DNA of 64,000 nucleotides from Hydractinia symbiolongicarpus. Its lineage: Eukaryota > Cnidaria > Hydrozoa > Anthoathecata > Hydractiniidae. Below the pieces are notes generated by a model, which saw only the letters and a program-made list of their open reading frames with translations, was not told where the DNA came from and did not search any database. Every line of letters begins with the position of its first letter. Within the stretch, counting starts at the first letter, position 1. The stretch covers positions 17,132,001-17,196,000 of the forward strand of contig NC_079880.1 of NCBI RefSeq assembly GCF_029227915.1, given 5' to 3'. The translations under genes were made by a program, and so were the position numbers. This document shows positions 35,401 through 50,400 of the stretch, in pieces.

Positions 35401-38400
35401 AGAGCAGCTTTTTAGTGTCAAAAAGGCCAATTTTTTTTCAATATTGTTTTAACTGTCATAGTACAAATACAAATGTTACCTAGTTATAACATTCAACTTG
35501 TCACGTCTAAAGGCTGGTTGTCACTACCGTCTTAACCCTATTCGGTCCGGGGGGGGGGCGGATTCCGCCCCCCCCCCTGATGGTTTTTTTTTAATAACTC
35601 CTGATTGCTTTCTTATATGGCTATGTTACTTACTGAGTTTCAACATTTATCTATTAGACACCTGCATGCTAAATTTTTAGGTCCCATACCTTTCAGAGGC
35701 TTTGATATTGGCCATTACTCGAAAGTACCCCTAAAATCTCTATGAAATCTTTATAATGGGGAAAATATAATAACTCCTGTTAGAAATATCCTTAGAACTT
35801 GAAACTTGCAACACAACTTTGTTTCATCAAGAAAAATCATTTTGAATAATTTTGACACGTGACTAATGCGATTTCCTGATTTTTTCGGATTTTACCCGAA
35901 AATCGGAAAAAACGGATTTTTGGGCAATTTTTGGCAATTTTTTATCCGATCCATGTAAAAACCGGAAGATATGTTAAAAAAAATTTATTTAGCTTTCAGA
36001 AACTTCAAACAGAATGTAAAGATTCGCTCTAGAACAAAAGTAATTATATTTTAAGCAGATAGTGGCATTTTAAACAAATTTCAAGCTTCTAATGACGTCA
36101 CAGAAAATGTGCTGACGCAAGCAAAAATTTATTGCCGCCATTTTGTTCCTTTTATGACGTACTATAAGTGTGCCAAGTTTGATTCAATTTGAACAATCCT
36201 ATGAAAAGTTATTGAGGGGGGGGGGGGGGGGGGGCGGAATCCCCCCCCCCCCCCCCCCCCCCGGTCATAGTATGTTCGAAAAACCCCGAACCGAATAGGG
36301 TTAAGGCTTACGTTAAGACGATCTTAAGCCTTAAGACAGTGGTTTACGCTAGTGTGAATCACAAAGTTCGATTTTTCTGTCTTGAGCCTTAAAACAGTGT
36401 CTTAAGCGTTAAGATTGATATCAAATTTTTAGCTTGGGACAGGTTTTTTTTTCAAGAAAACAGAACAAAACAGGTGAAAACAAAATGGCGTCGACCAGTT
36501 TTCAATAATAGACAGAGAGGTAAGAGAAAGGTGTTAAACAATCATGGACATATATTTCACTGAAATTTTTTAAGCAAGCTTAATTCGTTATTTAACTGTT
36601 CAAAAGCTATTCTATTTATAACGGATGTTATTTAATTTTTTGCTATTTGCCTTTGCCGTACATTCAATGCTTTCATTTCGCTTGCCACGTATACTTGCCA
36701 AATATATCATCCTCAGTATCCTCTTTTTCTTTTTTTTGTCAATGTTTCAGCCAATTTTTTATATACAGTGATTACTTCCAGAAGTGTTGCTTCCCTCACC
36801 TTTTTGTCGTTTATTTTTTATCTACTTTCGGTGCTCAGTGGCTTGCGAGATGAAGGATGGTGTTTTAAATATGAGTGTGTTTGCAGTTCTTATTGTAGAA
36901 GAAATTGTTGTAATAGTACTTTGTTGTTTAAAAAATTAACTAGCCTCGTTATCAAGCAATAAACGGATATTCCAAAAGGGTTTATTACCGTCAAAAGGTA
37001 TTTCTGTAGCCACTTCAGCAGTTGATTCTAGCATTTCAATACCTTCTTTGGCTTAAAAGTTGCATTTGCTCTTTCGTTCATATACAGAATTGTCTAACCA
37101 ATCGATAAAAATGAAAATTCGAGTTGTGTACCTTCTATGCTAAAACCAACAGTTATCTCTTTTCTGGGTAGTTAAAGGTGTCCTTATCAAAAAAATAATA
37201 AATTGATTCCAATTAAAGTTCCTCAGTTACAGCTTCACAAGCTTTGTTACTTTTATTTTATTGTGAAAAGATGGTATAGCTTCTGAAATAGAGAAGGGTA
37301 TTTTTGCACTGAAAAAGTAAGAGCCTCTTCCATTTTTTTTTTTAGTCTTTAAATGGAATGTTTGGCAAAAATAGTTTTGCAGAAAATTTCTCAATTGAAA
37401 CTTTTTTTCTTAATTTGAACGTTTTTTTCCTATTTCGAACGTCTTGTTTCATTCAAACACTTAAGACGATCTTAGGGCTTAAGACAAAATATCAAAATTT
37501 GTTGATATTTTGTCGTAAGCCTTAAGATAGTTACTTAAAATCTAAAAATTTTTGATATTCGTGTTAAGCCTAAGACGATAAAAAAGAACTAGGCTTACAT
37601 CGTAATTACTGGGTTAATATTCAATCACATTCCATTTAGGTATGGATTATTGCTCAGGCAAACCTTGTAAGAATGGGGGCAGCTGCATCAACGTGGATGA
37701 CAAGTATGAATGTGTGTGTGGAGAAAATGCAAAAGGTGAAAATTGTGAAGGTAAGAGATTAATAAAAAGCTTCATTTAAAGATTAGATAAAATGTATTAA
37801 GTATTTAGTATGAACTGATTTCTTCTGCATATCAAAATCACATCAAATTAATAATGCCCTAATTATAATAATATAGAAAAATGTCCAACTTCCCCAAAAC
37901 ACGCCCCCTTCCCCCCCAAAATAGACAAAATAAACAAAACAAACAACGACAAAAATTGATTTCCTTTTAATTGAATTATTTTTTGTGTCGTAAAATCGAA
38001 TAAGAAAACAAAGTACAAAATTAACGAGAAATATTTAAAGAAATATATTCAACTTTTCACGCTTGACTGACCTAATGAATGAGCTACCCAATCAAACTGT
38101 TTCAAAACAAACGCCAGTATATATTGAGTATGATAAATTTTGCAAACTAAAAAATATTCAAGAATATGAAAAATAAGAATACATTATACTTTGATTTAAT
38201 TATGAAGTAAAAAATATAATGAGAAATAAAAGCTCTAAGACCTTTAGCTTGGTTATTATGATGGATGTTCTTGTTGACAATGATATTGTAATACAAGTGT
38301 GTGAAATTGATGATGGAAAATAGCCTTTGTGTTCATCTTCTGGAGAGGAATTCTTCTGAATTTTTATACGCGTTTTTCTTTTTTTAATTTCTTCTTTATT

Positions 38401-41400
38401 TCTTTATTGACTTGTAATCGAGGCTCGTTTTAGTTTTCTGTCAAATCAAAAGTATATAATAGTCTATTTTGTGAACTTAGTAAAAAATGTCTCTGTCTCA
38501 ATGTACCTATCTTGTATAACTTACACCAGGATAGAAAATATGGACACGTGTCATTGGAAGAGAGATATTAAATAACAAATTAAGAATGGGATTGGATCTG
38601 CATGTTGCCATAGTTTTGTTTGCAGTAATTTTTCTGGGTTTGTGTCATGCCAGGCTACATAATCACTCTCGAATTATCCGAAAATATGTAAAACATGACT
38701 CGATAGACAGTATACAAAAAGTTGACAAACAGGGGAGAATCCATATTTTTCCACCACCTCTCCATAAAAAGCTAGTACACTCAGTGCCGTATCGAAAGCA
38801 CGTGTTAAGACATCGGAATAAAGCGAAGAAAAGAGAAAATGTTCATTTCAATCAATACTTGTCCGATTCGGAGATGGAATCGAATCCTACCGAAATACAA
38901 AACGAGGAGAATGATGATGAAACAAATGAGTATCACGACAACGAATCGTCACGCACTATAAATATCGTACCAAATGTACACGGTATACGCATTGGTAACA
39001 TGCGAGGGATCCGTCTAGGCTCGCATTTGCGCAGCATCCACGCACCACCGAATGTAAGGGGTGTTCACATTTCATCAAATACGCATGATGTGACAATTCC
39101 AGGCAATACAATTGAAGTTGAGGGACATGAATTGGAGTTTGATGGACATACCTTACATGAGGTGGATGGAAATGGGTTAGATGAGATTACGCATGCTTCG
39201 CATGCTAATTTCGATGACGGTGGAAACGACGTTGAACATGTGGAACATGTTGAGCATAATATTAACCATATAATTCATTCTCCTCCAGAACTGCGACCTC
39301 ATCGTCGTATCTCACATTATTATGATGCTCCTACACAAGTTGATAAGTACACTCCTCCACAGCACTTAAATATTCATGTGCATGAATATGAACAAGTAGG
39401 TAAGCACACTGAAAATAACGAAAACTATTTCTGAAAGAAAAAAAACATACTTGCCTACTTGTATATAAAGTTTCAAAAACTGCTCCATTCAATTTCTTGT
39501 AATAATTTGCCCTAACAAAGACAGTGTGCAAAACAAATAACATTATTCAGCGTAAGAGAAATTATTTAGGTGGGATATTCTCATTCTTCAAACGGAAAGG
39601 TCAGAGATTAGGTGGAGATGTTGGGACGACCGTTTGAATTGGCATTGTAACATTATTTTTAAAACAGAATGCCAACAAAAAATTTAAATCGTGACACAAC
39701 AACTGGATTTATATAATTAATATAACTTTTTTTATTCATTTAGATGTTGATCATTGTCATAGTTCACCTTGTCAAAATGGTGGACAGTGCACTGGTTCAT
39801 CTACTGGATTTACTTGCTCTTGTCCAGAAAGATATTTGGGACCAACATGCCATGGTGTGTACGTTTTATGATTTTTCATTCATTCAGTTTCATTTTTTGT
39901 AATTCTCTTAATCTGTTTTTTTGTTTGTTTTGCTGTTTCATCTAATTCTCAATTTGTTTGCTGTTTTCAAAGAGCATGAAAGTTATTGCGAACCAAGTCC
40001 TTGTAACAACAATGGAAAGTGTATAGAAACTGAGTATGGTTACAAATGCAGCTGCCCAGTCGGTTTCCATGGTGACACATGTGCAGGTATTTTTTATTTT
40101 AGAATGATTATTCCCCCCCCTCCATATTTTCTTCTACCAAATATCTATCACTTGCCTCTCTAACTTATCTCTCTCACTTTCTCTCTCACGACGTAACGAT
40201 AACTTCTTAAAATAGTTCGTCACAGTTACAGCAAGTCTGTTGCATTTGAATATACCAACAAAAATAATGTGTTTCATAATATAATGCAATGCATTTGATT
40301 ATTTTAGAGATGAGTCACTGTGCTTCGAATCCGTGTTTAAACAATGGGGCGTGTATTGATACAAAACATGGCTTTCAATGTGTCTGTTCACATAACTATT
40401 TTGGTGAAAAGTGTGAAAGTAATCTGCCTATTTTATTCTGTAGTGTAGTGTAGTGTAAATGTAAGCAGTGTAAATGTTATCATGTGACTTTTGTCTGTCA
40501 CACTTCTGCCATACTGTCGTTGGATTTAACAAGAATTAAAGTCTCATAACTAAGGAAAACTTAAAATACTTGTACACTCACAAAACATTTCTCCTCGTTT
40601 CCTCACAACTATATCTTATAAATAAAAATGGTTTAAAGGAGAACTAACGATTGATAACAAATTGTGCTTAGAATGTTCATTATAATTAATTTTAATATAT
40701 AATTAATGTTCATTATAGTTAATTTTTTTATATTTGTAAGTTTTGGTTCTCGAGATATTTGAAGTCAAATACGGTCGCCGCCATGACATTGTCGATTAGG
40801 ACTTTCTGTTCGGTATAATACCAACTTGTGTGACGTTAGTATGCGGGGATGCAAACAAACGCATTTTGAATGAACGATGCGATGGAATGCATTAACTTTA
40901 TTATGAATTTATTTTTGTGTTATTTCTGTATCAAAACGTCTTGAAAGACAACGGGTACTTCATTTAATTTGCTAGACTTAAAAATAAAGCTTCAAATGGT
41001 TATGTGCAATAAAGCGTATTGGGAGTGATTTTGTAATAGCAAAACAAAACAAAAACAGTCTCAAAGTTTTTCTTTGTTTGCCTACTTTCGCATGTTGGTA
41101 AATTGTTGAAAATTATTTTTTCCACAACGTTGTTGTTTTACTGGAATTTAACTTATCTTCTTCATCCTTCGAACCTCGCGATAAATTATAGTCCCTCTTG
41201 GAAGAACAAGAAGTAAGTGCATCCTCACAAGTCCTGCCGTGTGATTTTGTTCGATAATGGTGGCGACCGTTAATGTAATTATGGCTTTACAGGGACGAAA
41301 TTTGGAAATAATAAAATGCGAAAAATGTTTTCGTGATATGTAAGAATGTTTTTGTTACCACAAAAACATATATGTAGTTTTTCTTGTTAGTTCTCCTTTA

Positions 41401-44400
41401 AGATTCTTTTTAATCTTTTTGTTTGTTTTTTGTGACGGAAAAAATGCATATATTATGTCATCTTTTTATAATGATATTTTTTGAAGATTCAAAACGACTA
41501 AAATCTTATTTTCGGTCAAATAAACGGAAAATAATAACACAAGGTCACAAAAAAATTTGCATTTGTTGTCCGTGTTTTTACGACACTCTTTCGTCTGAGC
41601 ACTGTAATATTTAGATATTTATATTGTGTAGTATTTCATAATCTGAAAGACGATGTTTAATATCATTTTTTTTCATATTTTATGTCAGATCCACACCATT
41701 CCTGTTCTCATTGTGATCCAAACGCAGCATGCATTAAGGAGAACTGTGTTTGTTTGTCGGGTTATGTTGGAAATGGTCGTGTTTGTGAAGGTAAAATCAA
41801 CTATGTTTTCGTTTGGTTATTCACCCTGGCTGGTTTTCGGTTTTTTCTTATGCACTTAAACAACTAACAGCTAACCATGTCGAATATCAGAAGGGAAAGT
41901 CTGCTGACTACCTAGAAAATGGTTAAACTAATATGCGAGGAATACTAATTAATATTTTTCATGCAACTGTGACCGTTTGCACAAGTATGGAAGTATAACG
42001 TAGACGAATTACATTTAAAACATTTGCAGCCGATAACAATGTCAATCTATATTCCTATTGATAAATGAATAATTGGACTTCGGAAGGAAATAGGGATGTA
42101 AAAAAAAATTTAGTCATTGAATTTAAAGAATGTGGTTAAAAGTTACAGTAGTGTAATGAGAGGTTTAATCGGTCGTGTACCGTACGAAGAATTCGCAGCG
42201 TAGTCCATAATGTGTAAAATGGATTTAAATAATTCAGTAGGCTTTAATTATTATAGTGGACTTCTGGAAAATATGTGAAGCGAACTTCGTTTCAGTTTTG
42301 ATATAATGTTCCTATTTTATTCGCACTTTTTCAAAGCTACGATTTTTACCTCACCTTTAGCCACGTCACAATGTCATCCAAACCCGTGCGAGAACGGTGG
42401 CACGTGTCATGATCGTGACATTGGTTTTGTTTGTAACTGCGCTGGAGGTTTTGTTGGACACAAGTGCGAAGGTATGGCGCATAAGCTCACCAAGTTGTTT
42501 AAAACAGCTCAATATTTCTATGTCAAAAGTAACATAAATTTATAAGAAATGCCTTATTCGTACTAATTTTTGCGCCAATGACTTTAGATGAAAAGAAAAA
42601 ATAACTCTGTGGTGTAATTAATGTATCAGTGCCACTACTAAGTTTATAATTATCATTTCATTCGAGCTTAACGCAGATTTCGCTCAAATTTAGCGTAGAT
42701 CACTGATTTTCTCAGTTAATTTATCCCTGCACTGAAAGATGAAAGCAAAAAGCAGAAATTCGAATAGAGCAGAAAGTTAAAAGTTGTTGTGTTATTTTAA
42801 AAAATATATTTAAATACATCCTCGTAAATAAAAATACATATTAATGAACATGGTTGTTCTGTTTCAGAGATGAATCCATGCTTCTATAGTCCATGTAAAA
42901 ATGATGGTCGTTGTAATTACATTGGAGGAGGAGAATATGATTGCGCATGCTCTGGCTCCTTTACAGGCCGTCATTGTGAAGGTTATACTTTATTTGAGAA
43001 TTTTAGTTTCAATTGATAGATAGCGTGGTATTAGTAACCTATAAAATTGTTATAATCTATTCATCCAATAATAAGCAGCCCGGTGTACTTTATTACTAAT
43101 GCCTAGATAAAAATTAAAACTTAAATTTCCAACTCATTTCTACAGTACACCTTTGCATTGAGAACAAATATTCGCTGTTGGATTCGAAAATAGGATGTAT
43201 ATAAATCTTTTAAAAAAAATCATCCGTAACTCTTTTACTTTTAAGTCAGTGCATTCATGTGTTCACAATTATAGATCACAATCCATGCTATCCCAACCCG
43301 TGTCGTTATGGTGGAGCATGCCATGTTCATGAGAACACTTTTCAATGTGGGTGCAAGAATAGATATAAAGGCGATTATTGTGAAGGTAACATCTATAAAT
43401 TTTTCGGTTGTTTAGAAATCTTCTTTAAGCTTGACATCTCGTTCCTGAAAACGTAAAAGATTGTGTTACAAAAATAAAAACTATGTAAATAAAAAAACCC
43501 CAAAAATTCGAGCTAGATTTTTTCTATGAGAATGCGGAAAGAGCATGCCACTTCGCGCATGTATTCGGAGATTTACAGTATGTCTTTCTTCTCTTCACAG
43601 TAGACCGTTGCGCGTCATGCGATGACCACGCATATTGCGATGATGGTGCGTGTCATTGTCACACGGGATACATTGGAAATGGATTATTAGGCGATTGTCA
43701 CAGTAAGTCTATTTAATCTCTTTAATAATAGCTGTATTCCGTCTGTCTGTTTGTGCGCAAGAAACACGTCGTGTTACGGAGACACGAAATGTGCGATATA
43801 TAAAGGACGGGCAACCCCGTGGACTTCTCCACGGGTTAACGGCTATCTATATTATAATACCCGTATGCGTCTGTCTATCACGCAAAATGGTAACCGCAGT
43901 AGCGAGACACACAAAATGCGGCTAATAAAGGACGGGCGAACCCGTGGATTTATCCACAGGTTAACGACTAATTCAAAATTTATAAATATGACATCTTATA
44001 TGGATTAAGGAATTCATGCTGACGTCCTGCTCCATTATATAATTACAGCATAAGTATGTTAGTCTCACATGTATATTAATATGTCAATACACCTTTCCTG
44101 AGACTTATTCTTTTGATGTGCCGCAACTTTTTCTGTTGAGTTTTATAAAAAACGGACAACAGATTTGAATTCCTTATCAAAAATGTCATAAACAAAGAAA
44201 ATTTCGAAACAATGCAGCAAGTAAACCACCTGCTATTCTAATTTAAAGATTTGTGGCATGTCCAACCTCTTTTTGAAAACGAGGCGGGACATGGTAACTT
44301 GAGAATTAAGAAGACTTTAACTGTGATGTATATCTCCTCAAAATAGCACTTTCTGTTGGCGTATCAAGTTAAACTTTTATAGAATAAAACAAACTATGCT

Positions 44401-47400
44401 GAATTCAAATATGGTATTCATATTTTACGAGTTTAAAAAAAGTATGACTCATGGTTTCGGGAAAGGTGTATACAGCATATACACCTGTCATCTATCCACT
44501 TGATTGCAGTATATATGACGCATTGTTCAGTTTTTATAGCGTTTTGATTGGCTAAATTACTTGTAATATATGCTATATTTTTATTTTTTACAAAGAAAGA
44601 GTGAATTCTACGCTTATCTTTAATTTAACCGTGCAAAAAGCTTAAATCGATTTTCTAATTGTCTAAAGCTCTAATTTCCAGATTGGTTAATAATTCGACT
44701 TTAATTTTCATCTATGGCACAGACGACCAATTATAACACTTCATTAAATTATAGCACGGGGTGTGTTGTATTATCTAAACGGTGCAGAACGATTTTCTAC
44801 AAGTGACGAAAAGGAAATTAAGAATAAACCCGCGCATGTTTTATCATAAATAAAAAAAATTGTTATGACATGTTTACATAAACTATTTTGCAATGTTTTT
44901 TTATTTGTTGTTTATGAACCGCAACTGAAATTGAACTTGATTGTAATTTATACCCAATTTATATGATAAACAAGCCAATGACTCGTTCTTAAAGATATGG
45001 TCAATTTTTTTGGTTATTTCTTGCTTTAAGTTTCTCGTATATTGTAAACAAGATAAAAAAAAACTCGGCAATGTGCGATAAATACTCCATAATGATATAC
45101 TCATTCTTCTTATATATTCAACAATGCAACTATATGTTCTGCATACACATACCTTTTACACAATTTATTCACAGTTTCTGAAGTCACATCGACCACAGTT
45201 ATATCACACGCGCCATGCATACAAAACCCGTGTCACAACGGTGGGACATGTGTCGACCAAGCAGATGACAAGTACAAATGCGTGTGTAAGATTGGTTACG
45301 AAGGGAAAAATTGCGAAGAAAAAGAACAGAAAGGTATTATAGAAGTGATGTAGTAGATTTTTTTGAACATGTAGTTTAGTTTATTGAATTATGATACTAA
45401 TCAAAAATACAGAGATAGTAAAAATGGTGATGTGAAAGTATTTAATTAAAAATTCGAAGTAAAAAAACCTTTTTTAACAAAGAGTTTGAGCTCTAACAAA
45501 AACAATGGACCTATTATACATTTTTCAAAAAATTCTGTTCACGTGACCGGCGCACGTGACACATTGGCACGTGAACGCATTTTGCTGTTTAGCATATATC
45601 TATTCACAAGTAGCATACATATATAGAGAGCATAAATAAAATATAGAAATACATATACATATAATAATATATATCACATTTAATGTTTTATTACACGTAA
45701 TGTAATGTATTGTTCAAAAGCATCAGATGCCGATCTATTAACTTATTTTCTTTACCGCAACCTCTTTGCTTTATATTAGTGCTGTGTCTCATATTTATCC
45801 AGGTAATTAATGTAGTTTCAGATGCCCGACGGAATCTCCAAAACGGAAAGAAAAATGATTTTTTAATATCTTTTAAATTTTTGTACGCAGTACGCTCTTT
45901 GTGCAACGAAGATTTTTAGCAGGGAAAAATAGTATCGCAACTAACATTGAGAGGCGATTTTTAAATTGGTTTTACTACATCAACGTTTAACAGATGATGT
46001 CTATTTGTCATCAATGCAACAGATTACCTTCCTACGGACATCATACGGACGGATATTTGGTTTTCTTCAATAATATTAGATATTTTCTTAGATTATTTCA
46101 CTTTTTTACTTTTAACATTTGTTTTTTTTATTTTCTTTTTTCGTGTTTGACTTTCTGTTATCATTATTTTCTCCATTTTTTTTATTACTTTTTCATTTTT
46201 TATAAATAATTCATTTTTAACGACAGACAGTTGAGAACGAAAAACCTGCCATACATCCATAACTGGAGGATTTGAAAAATATAAATTCAAAATGGTTGCT
46301 GGTTTGAACAGTGTTTCAATTCTTGCAGGTGCGGCTGATCCTTGTTCATCCAACCCATGTCAAAATGGCGCCACTTGTATAAACGAAGGAGACAGCGTAA
46401 CATGTAAATGCACAGATGGATATTTTGGTAGATATTGTGAGAACGGCGGACGACGTAAGACATCTATACTCGTGCAGTAAAACTCATTTCATCTGTCCCT
46501 GAAACTACAGTAATTATTCCAGTTTAGTGCACATTTTTTCGGATATGCATAAATGTTTAGAAATTAAATTAACATTGGAAAGACTGTAGACACACTTATA
46601 ATCAGGAGAGAATTAATCATTTTGAATTTTGTCTGCACATTTTAAATAAGGTTATGATCCTCTTAAACAAATATCTTTTTTGACACGTTCATTAATTATT
46701 GATAATTACTAATTGCGAGGTGGCACCAATAAGTAGAAGGAATCCATTACAATCTCCTTTCCAAGTTATGAATCCGCACTAAATCTACTCTTTTAACGAG
46801 TAGAACAGAAGATAATAAATTTTAGTGAGACCTATGGAAGACTTCGCGAAATGAATTTTACTGCATTTACCCACGACAATGTTTTTGTAACGGACACACC
46901 TGTTTTCAATGTGTGTTTCATGTACATCTCACACTAGTACAATAAATGTCATATTATGCTTTGTTTTCGGCATAACGAACTTGTTTAGTGGAAATGTAAG
47001 GTCACAGCGCAATTTTCTGAAATTGCATGTACAGAAACAGGTTATGCTCTATAACAGGTAAGGCAAATATTTTCACTTCGAAATCGAATTATTTACAGCT
47101 GTTCAATCTGCTCCACCCATGTCCGCACCCACGGATGCTATGACAACATTGAAAACGAATCCTTGTCACCCTAATCCCTGTCAAAACGGAGGCACATGTC
47201 ATGACTTCGACTCGGGAAGAAACTATAAATGCATATGCTCAGTTGGATTTGACGGCTCACATTGTCAAGGTAATTTTTTATCTCGTATCTTCCTCCTGTG
47301 TCTGTGAAAGTAATTATCTAAGCAAAAAATAAGAATGCATGATGTATAACAATTATCGCGCTAACGCTCTATTTTCGCTTTTTATTAACTAACACGCACA

Positions 47401-50400
47401 AAAAAATTAAATGTCTATTTTTAATAGACTTTAATGATTGTGCTACCATTGCTACCATAGTACCGCATTTAGTAGGGAAAGCTATCTTAATGAAACTAAC
47501 TTTGAAGAAAATTAACCTTTGCGGTTGCTGTCTTCAAAAAAAATATTTTGCGATCGCGTGATTTTGAAAACATATACCTAACAAAAAAGACTTTTTTTAG
47601 TATAATGGCTAATATTTAGTACATAACTGTATAAATATTTTATTTTCGCGAATTTTTTCTAAGAAGAAAATCTCACGAGAATTTATTTAGGAAAAAGGAA
47701 CGAAAAACGCGAAATTAGCGAAAAAAGCTCCCGTTGAAAATAAGTTACCTTACGGTATGCGCTAAAACCCTCTCCTTGATATATTTATATGTTCAAAAAA
47801 TAAAAATTACTTAGTTCAGAAGTTTAAGTTTCATATTTACTACAATAATCAGCTAAACAAGCGTTAAAAAAATTCAAACAACATACAAATTGAAAAGTTT
47901 ACTAAATAATTTTATCAGCTCCCAAAATATGGTTTAATCTTTTTGACTTGTTGGCCGGCATAAACTTTTTCTCGTGGCGTTTCGAAATTAGTTCTGATCG
48001 TTTATTAAGAAGTTCCTTTTGAATGGGGTACGTCATGATTATGAGCTTCTAGTGAAGACATAACGGCACGGTTTGCTGGTGTTGGAATGATTCTTAGCAT
48101 GCTTAACAATTGACCAGGTGGCATTAGGTGTTATTTTGTGGCTATCTTTCAGATCCCATGAACCAGATTTTGTTGCGCTTACGGTTACGTTTATTTTGAG
48201 TACATTTTTCTAAAACACAAGTTCAGTTTGTTTGTACCCACTTTTTCTAAGTGCTTCTTCATAGTCTAAATTAATCTCCTCGAAGATCTCTTTTGTCGAC
48301 ATTATTAGACAGCCTTTGCCTAATTGATTGTTGTAATTGCTTTAGAATATCTTGAGGCTGGTTGACAATATATATTCGTCAGCTAGGTGTAATTCGGTTT
48401 TCTATACGGGCGGTCAGTGCCGTTTTTTAGATCAAATGTGATATCCAAGAAGTTAGCTATATACAAGTTAGTAGCGATCTCAACTTAGAAATTTTTTTTC
48501 TATGCCGTCTTTTTCTATGCCGTTTTTATTACGTAACATCATTAACCCAGTATAGTCCGACATCTTGTTTTTTGATGAACATTTGTAGCTGGCTTAGGAT
48601 TTAGTGTCTAACTAACTCACAGGTTTCTGCTTCGTCGCGACTTCCCATGGTGACATCAAAACAATTATGGTTATGGATTATGGTTATATTTTGCTTTTTT
48701 TTCCGTGACTGTCATGTGTTTTTCGGCAAAGTTGATGGATTTTTCAGGGATATCGTTTGTGATGGAAGGATAAAATTGTTTTATGTCCATTTAAACGAAA
48801 GAACAAAATGGTTATTCATCGATACTTTAAAACCATATATTGACCTCGTCAGTATTCTTCCATTGGTTAAATCCCAGAGATTTATTTCCTTGTTTATGCG
48901 GTCCTAACTTACTTTTACATGAGTTAATCAGTCTACAAGGTAACATTTGCTGGAAATTGTCCTTGTGATCCTTTAACGTAGTAAAAACTGGGACTTTTGC
49001 GATGCTGTGCAATGCTGCGCGTTTATCGATCGAGTAGACCTTGGTAACGAATTTTGCTTCAGGATTAAAGGATTGCTCAAGTTGCTTTAAACAGCTTATG
49101 CTGTTAAAGATGAAACTTGAATGTTCTAAACTAGATTTTTTTTTTCTTTACACATAAATATAAAAAGCTTTAAAAGCACTCTGGTGACTTTATCACAAGT
49201 ATTTACTCGCTTATCCTTGATATATGTTTTTTTAAAAATTAAGGTTCTTTAAATTAAGTTTACTAATGTGAATAAAGATTGAATGCAAAATAGTCCTGAG
49301 AATAATCGTAAAAATTGATATGCCAAAAAATTCATTTTGAATTAATATGCTTCAATATTAATGCAAATAAAGCATTGAATCTGGAAACGAGAAAAAAAGT
49401 ATTGAAATAAATATTAAGAGATTTACAGATAGTGAGGCTGGAAAATTAAAATGTCACATTGAACGCAATCTCGATGGGTATTGCTATTATTTACGAAAAA
49501 TAAAAGGGAAAGCTTTATGAGAGGTAAGATAATAAATGTTTTCATCATTTTCCTTGCAGAGGATGTTTGTTCAGAATGTGATGTACATGCCTATTGTCTC
49601 CATGGGAAATGCCATTGTCGTCTTGGTTTCCAAGGTGACGGTTACGAGTGTCTGATAGGTAAGTAAAAAAAATTGCGCTTGGTTTGAATGTTTTTGTGAA
49701 TCAAATTCCCAGTTTAAATTAAAGTTTTTTCAATGTTAAACTTTTTTAATAATATAGTTTTTTTGATCTTCTTATTGTTAAAATTGTACGAATCCAAGAA
49801 ATGTTTTTCACTTGTTCTAAATATTTCACCAATTGAAGGGCTTTCGTTATATGACTTGTTCCGCTAAAAACGTGTAACCATGGAGATATAATACCTCCAC
49901 AGCTTCGTCAAAACAAAAAAGGCGATTAAAATAAATTTCCGTTTGGACGAATTTTTAAATTAGTTTTATTTTTTCCTTTTGTGTATAAGATTTTCTTAAC
50001 ACGATCTTTTGCTAGTAACCTGTGATCATTGTCACCCTCATGCCACATGTCTTATCGGTGTATGCACGTGCAATAATGGATGGTCTGGCAACGGACAACA
50101 CTGTTCAAGTAAGTTTAACACGTATAATTTTAAAAAAAAATTAACTCAGAATGCAATTGGAAAAATTTCTCTCGAAATGCGTCCACCATCAGCCAACTTC
50201 TACAATAGCCAACTTCTGGCCCAAATTACTACTATAATGTTACGTAGTTGCAACTAATCATCTAAGCCTAAATATACTATATACCCCCGCCCCCCTGGTG
50301 TTTTTTTAATAACTCTTTTTTGGTATGCTGCATAGCTATTACACTTACTGAGTTTTTATACTATCTATAACACCTGCATGCGAAATGTTCAGGCCCAATA

